A DNA stretch of 64,000 nucleotides. Source: Posidonia oceanica (taxonomy: Eukaryota > Streptophyta > Magnoliopsida > Alismatales > Posidoniaceae). A program made the translations under genes and the position numbers. Within the stretch, counting starts at the first letter, position 1. Each line of letters opens with the position of its first letter. Under the pieces are notes generated by a model that was not told the DNA's origin, did no database searches, and saw only the letters and a program-made list of their open reading frames with translations. Where the stretch lies: the NCBI GenBank assembly GCA_037176725.1, contig JAZBRS010000013.1, forward strand, positions 5,955,001 through 6,019,000, written 5' to 3'. Positions 62,046 through 64,000 of this stretch are shown one piece after another.

Positions 62046-62814
62046 AGCTCCTTTGCATGCCCTTTCGAGGACTTGTCTGCTTGTCTCCTCAGTTGCTTTG
62101 GGGATGAGTGCCTTTACATGCCCATTCGAGGCCTCGTCTGCATGTCTCCTCAGTTGTTTGGAGGACGAGCGCCTTGGCACACCCTTTCGAGGTCATCTCT
62201 GCTTGTTTCCTCAGTTGGTTTGTGGACAAGTGCCTTTGCACGCCCTTTCGAGGTCATGTCTACTTGTTTCCTCCGTTGGTTTGAGGACGTGAGCCTTTGC
62301 ATGCCCTATCGAGGTGATGTCTTCTTGTTTCCTCAGTTACTTTGAGGACGAGTGCCTTTGCAAGCCCATTTGAGGTCATGTCTGCTTGTTTCCTCTGTTG
62401 TTTTGAAGACGAGCGCCTTTGCATGCCCTTTCGAGGACATGTCTGCTTGCCTCCTCAGTTGGTTTGAGGACAAGCGCGTTTGCATGCCCTTTCGAGGTCT
62501 TGTCTGCTTGTCTCCTCAGTTGTTTTGTGGTCGAGCACCTTTGCATGCCCTTCGAGGTCATGTCTGCATGTCTCCATAGTTGATATGAGGACGAGCGCCT
62601 TTTCATGCGCTATCGAGGTCTTGTCTGCTCGTCTCCTCGGTTGGATTGTGGACGGGCGCCTTTGCATGCCCTTTCGAGGTCATGTCTGCTTGTCTCCTCA
62701 GTTGGTTTGGGGACGAGCGCCTTTGCAAGCCCTTTCGTGGTCTTGTCTGCTAGTCTCCTTAGTAGGTTTGAGGACGAGTGCCTTTGCATGCCCTTTTGAG
62801 GCCATGTCTGCTTG
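61790..62814. repeat. terminal HOR segment, counterpart of 55,815-56,839
   Basis: The last kilobase of the array matches 55.8-56.8 kb at 5,975 bp and also 46.4-47.4 kb. Even the last monomer before the junction (gcccttttgaggccatgtctgcttg) is a normal, well-matched unit. There is no gradient of decaying monomers towards this edge. Confidence 0.85.
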
Positions 62815-63010
62815 TGTAGTTATCCCAATCGGAATCAGGCTTACTATTAGCGGCGATTGATCCGAGGAAGAGGCTCAACTCGAAAACACTTAAAATCGAG
62901 GAGAAAAGAGGAAGATAAGACAAATCAGAGTCGCCACCAATTCTATTAACGGAAGACGAGGAAAATCGGGGGAAATGCGTGGATTAAACACGCAAAACCA
63001 AGCAGGAAAT

Positions 63011-63036
63011 GCAAAGCAAAGCAAAGCAAAGCAAAG
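63011..63036. repeat. (gcaaa)5 microsatellite
   Basis: Five perfect copies of gcaaa followed by a partial one. The following bases (gaaagacaaatgcaaatgaatgcaaatgag) are imperfect derivatives of the same word. The tract lies inside the presumed LTR and has no sign of function. Confidence 0.9.
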
Positions 63037-63501
63037 AAAGACAAATGCAAATGAATGCAAATGAGATGACTCTAGCCTAGGATATGGGCGATATGGTCAT
63101 TACGGGCCAAAAGACAGGGCAAGGACTCCTGTTACGCGCGGGGAAGGTGTTAGGCACCCTCGACACGCCCGAGAATCGGTCTTTCTAGGCTTACGCTCGC
63201 ATACGCGGGAAAATGCAGATTTGAATGTCTATGTGCCTATGAATGCCTAAATGAATGCTCAAGGTGTGCTCTAAGTGGAAGGATGCAAAGCAAGGAAGTA
63301 AACGTGCTCTCTAAGTGCTCAGCTACGCTGTCTGTGTTCTGAACCGAGCGAAACCCAGCTCGTGAGAACTCCAGGCAGTAAGCATCATAGCCCTATATGC
63401 AAATGCAAGCGAAAAAGCAAAACAACGGCAAAACCATGCAATGCGATCGACATGCAAGGGAAAATGGCGTAAAACGCGCAAAACAAGGCAAGAAACAAGA
63501 G

Positions 63502-63578
63502 CGGCACGCAAAAACGGGCGAAAAGCAAGGCGACACGCAAAAACGGGCAAAAAGCAAGGCGGCACGCAAAACGGTGCC
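63502..63578. repeat. 29-bp tandem repeat, about 2.6 copies
   Basis: Units at 63,502-63,530 and 63,531-63,559 differ at two positions and share cacgcaaaaacgggc. A third, degenerate partial unit follows at 63,560-63,578. Together with nearby gcaaaac words this gives the region a low-complexity A/C/G composition, which explains the Lys/Arg-rich open frame across it. Confidence 0.88.
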
Positions 63579-64000
63579 AAAACGAAAGCGAACGCGCGAA
63601 ACGATACCAAAAGCAGCGAAACAAAAACCTCGGAAAAGCTATGCGAATACAAAATGCAAGGAAGAGATTAGGAGAGGCAAAAGAGAAGTAAAACAGCGCG
63701 TGTGTGAGAACAGACGCCGTTCGGGGCCACACAGAGTAGGTGTGAAGACCTACAAAGGGGAGAGTGAGCAAACGGAGGGATTACCACTTCTTTGTGACCG
63801 TTTCCCACTAAACCGCTTCACGATGTGTCTCGCACGCTACCCAAAGCTCGTGATGCGATCAGATCGTGGAAAAGGGGGAAGAAAGTCGCATTAAGTGGTG
63901 AATCCAGGGAAAACACAACACGAAACACTCAGGAGTACACGAAACGGGGATCTGAGTTGATAGACAAGAAGGGGAGGTCCTATTCTACATGCTCAAAGAG

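Larger units (their letters stand above)
1..62814. repeat. 61-bp satellite DNA array, about 1,030 head-to-tail monomers
   Basis: The same 61-bp unit repeats without interruption from the left window edge to 62,814. A typical unit begins ttggtttgaggacgagcgcc, continues with tttgcatgccc and tttcgaggtcatg, and ends ctgcttgtctcctcag. Nearly every monomer keeps gaCGag, GCATGC (or gcTtgc / gcAagc), ttCGagg and tctCCTCag. All units point the same way except one 43-bp inverted piece at 11,829-11,871. Length is stable; most deviations are indels of 1-10 bp. No unit encodes a protein: 61 is not a multiple of three, so any frame rotates through three phases every 183 bp. The left end of the array lies outside the window. 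I do not recognise the family. Satellites of this size usually form constitutive heterochromatin, often near centromeres, but nothing here fixes the location. Confidence 0.98.
62815..64000. mobile_element. probable LTR fragment of a Ty3/gypsy Tat/Ogre-type retrotransposon
   Basis: Satellite sequence stops at 62,814 and unrelated sequence starts with TGtagttatcccaatcgg, which fits the TG start of an LTR. Two blocks look like sequence I associate with LTR/UTR regions of plant Tat/Ogre elements: agagtcgccacc at 62,927-62,938 and ggggaaggtgttaggcaccc at 63,140-63,159, the latter after ggatatgggcgatatggtcattacgg. This is recognition from memory, not a search. The rest is A-rich on this strand, with short repeats and no gag or pol similarity, as expected for an LTR. 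The element continues past the window, and no closing CA or primer-binding site could be placed with confidence. The reading strand is unresolved. It most likely inserted into the satellite; a simple array boundary next to an old element is the alternative. Confidence 0.6.

Noticed and set aside
1..62814. CRISPR-like regular repeats
   Set aside because: The whole 61-bp period is conserved and there are no unique spacers or cas genes. The array is far too long and of eukaryotic satellite type.
1..62814. Hammerhead ribozyme, tRNA, rRNA spacer or CENP-B-box-like motif in the monomer
   Set aside because: No ctgatga/gaaa core, no tRNA boxes, no rRNA-like segment and no ttcgttggaa-type box were seen in the consensus or common variants.
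63385..63771. 128-codon hydrophobic open frame on the - strand
   Set aside because: It is the antisense reading of the same A-rich tract (Phe/Leu/Ala-rich). No signal or fold is recognisable, and it overlaps another equally unsupported frame (63,323-63,652).
63397..63894. 165-codon Lys/Arg/Gln-rich open frame on the + strand
   Set aside because: It spans the A-rich, gcaaa-like low-complexity part and the 29-bp tandem repeat. Its composition is what that base content gives in any open frame. I see no domain, and it lies in a presumed LTR.

Overview
The window is almost entirely one tandem satellite array. From base 1 (already inside the array) to about 62,814 it is built head-to-tail from a 61-bp monomer, roughly 1,030 copies, with no gene, RNA gene or transposon inserted. 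The remaining 1.19 kb (62,815-64,000) is unrelated, A-rich sequence. It starts with TG exactly at the junction and resembles the LTRs of plant Ty3/gypsy Tat/Ogre-type retrotransposons. Together these suggest plant nuclear heterochromatin (pericentromeric, centromeric or knob-like); the species and chromosomal position cannot be read from the sequence. I do not recognise the 61-bp family.

Layout. Monomers differ by several substitutions from their neighbours but match monomers kilobases away much better, so the array is a mosaic of higher-order repeats (HORs). Main relations: 1-2,300 with 22,352-24,530; 3,000-5,840 with 16,100-18,930; 6,010-11,833 with 11,907-17,732 (5.9 kb apart); 19,180-19,860 with 21,861-22,541; three very similar tandem copies at about 26,056-29,770, 29,771-33,974 and 33,975-36,490; 39,440-41,500 with 42,246-44,245; 17,620-18,890 with 44,074-45,341; 46,235-49,390 with 55,619-58,772; 48,640-49,545 with 49,982-50,887; 58,003-58,510 with 58,796-59,303; an 8-monomer tandem at 61,070-62,045; and 55,815-56,839 with 61,790-62,814.

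Structural scars show how the array evolves. They are a perfect 43-bp inverted repeat at 11,777-11,871 (the only strand inversion seen, beside a HOR junction), an exact one-monomer duplication at 5,460-5,581, an out-of-register junction at GGATG near 50,884, and a deletion junction beside a 12-bp palindrome near 26,051. Each monomer carries a short dyad (TCCTCA / TGAGGA) that could prime the fold-back event.

No protein-coding gene is supported. The many open frames on both strands exist because 61 is not a multiple of three and the monomer contains few stop triplets. The right flank holds a probable LTR fragment with a short (gcaaa)n tract and a 29-bp tandem repeat, and no convincing ORF. I found no defence, metabolic or other gene system; what is of interest here is the satellite and its rearrangement record.
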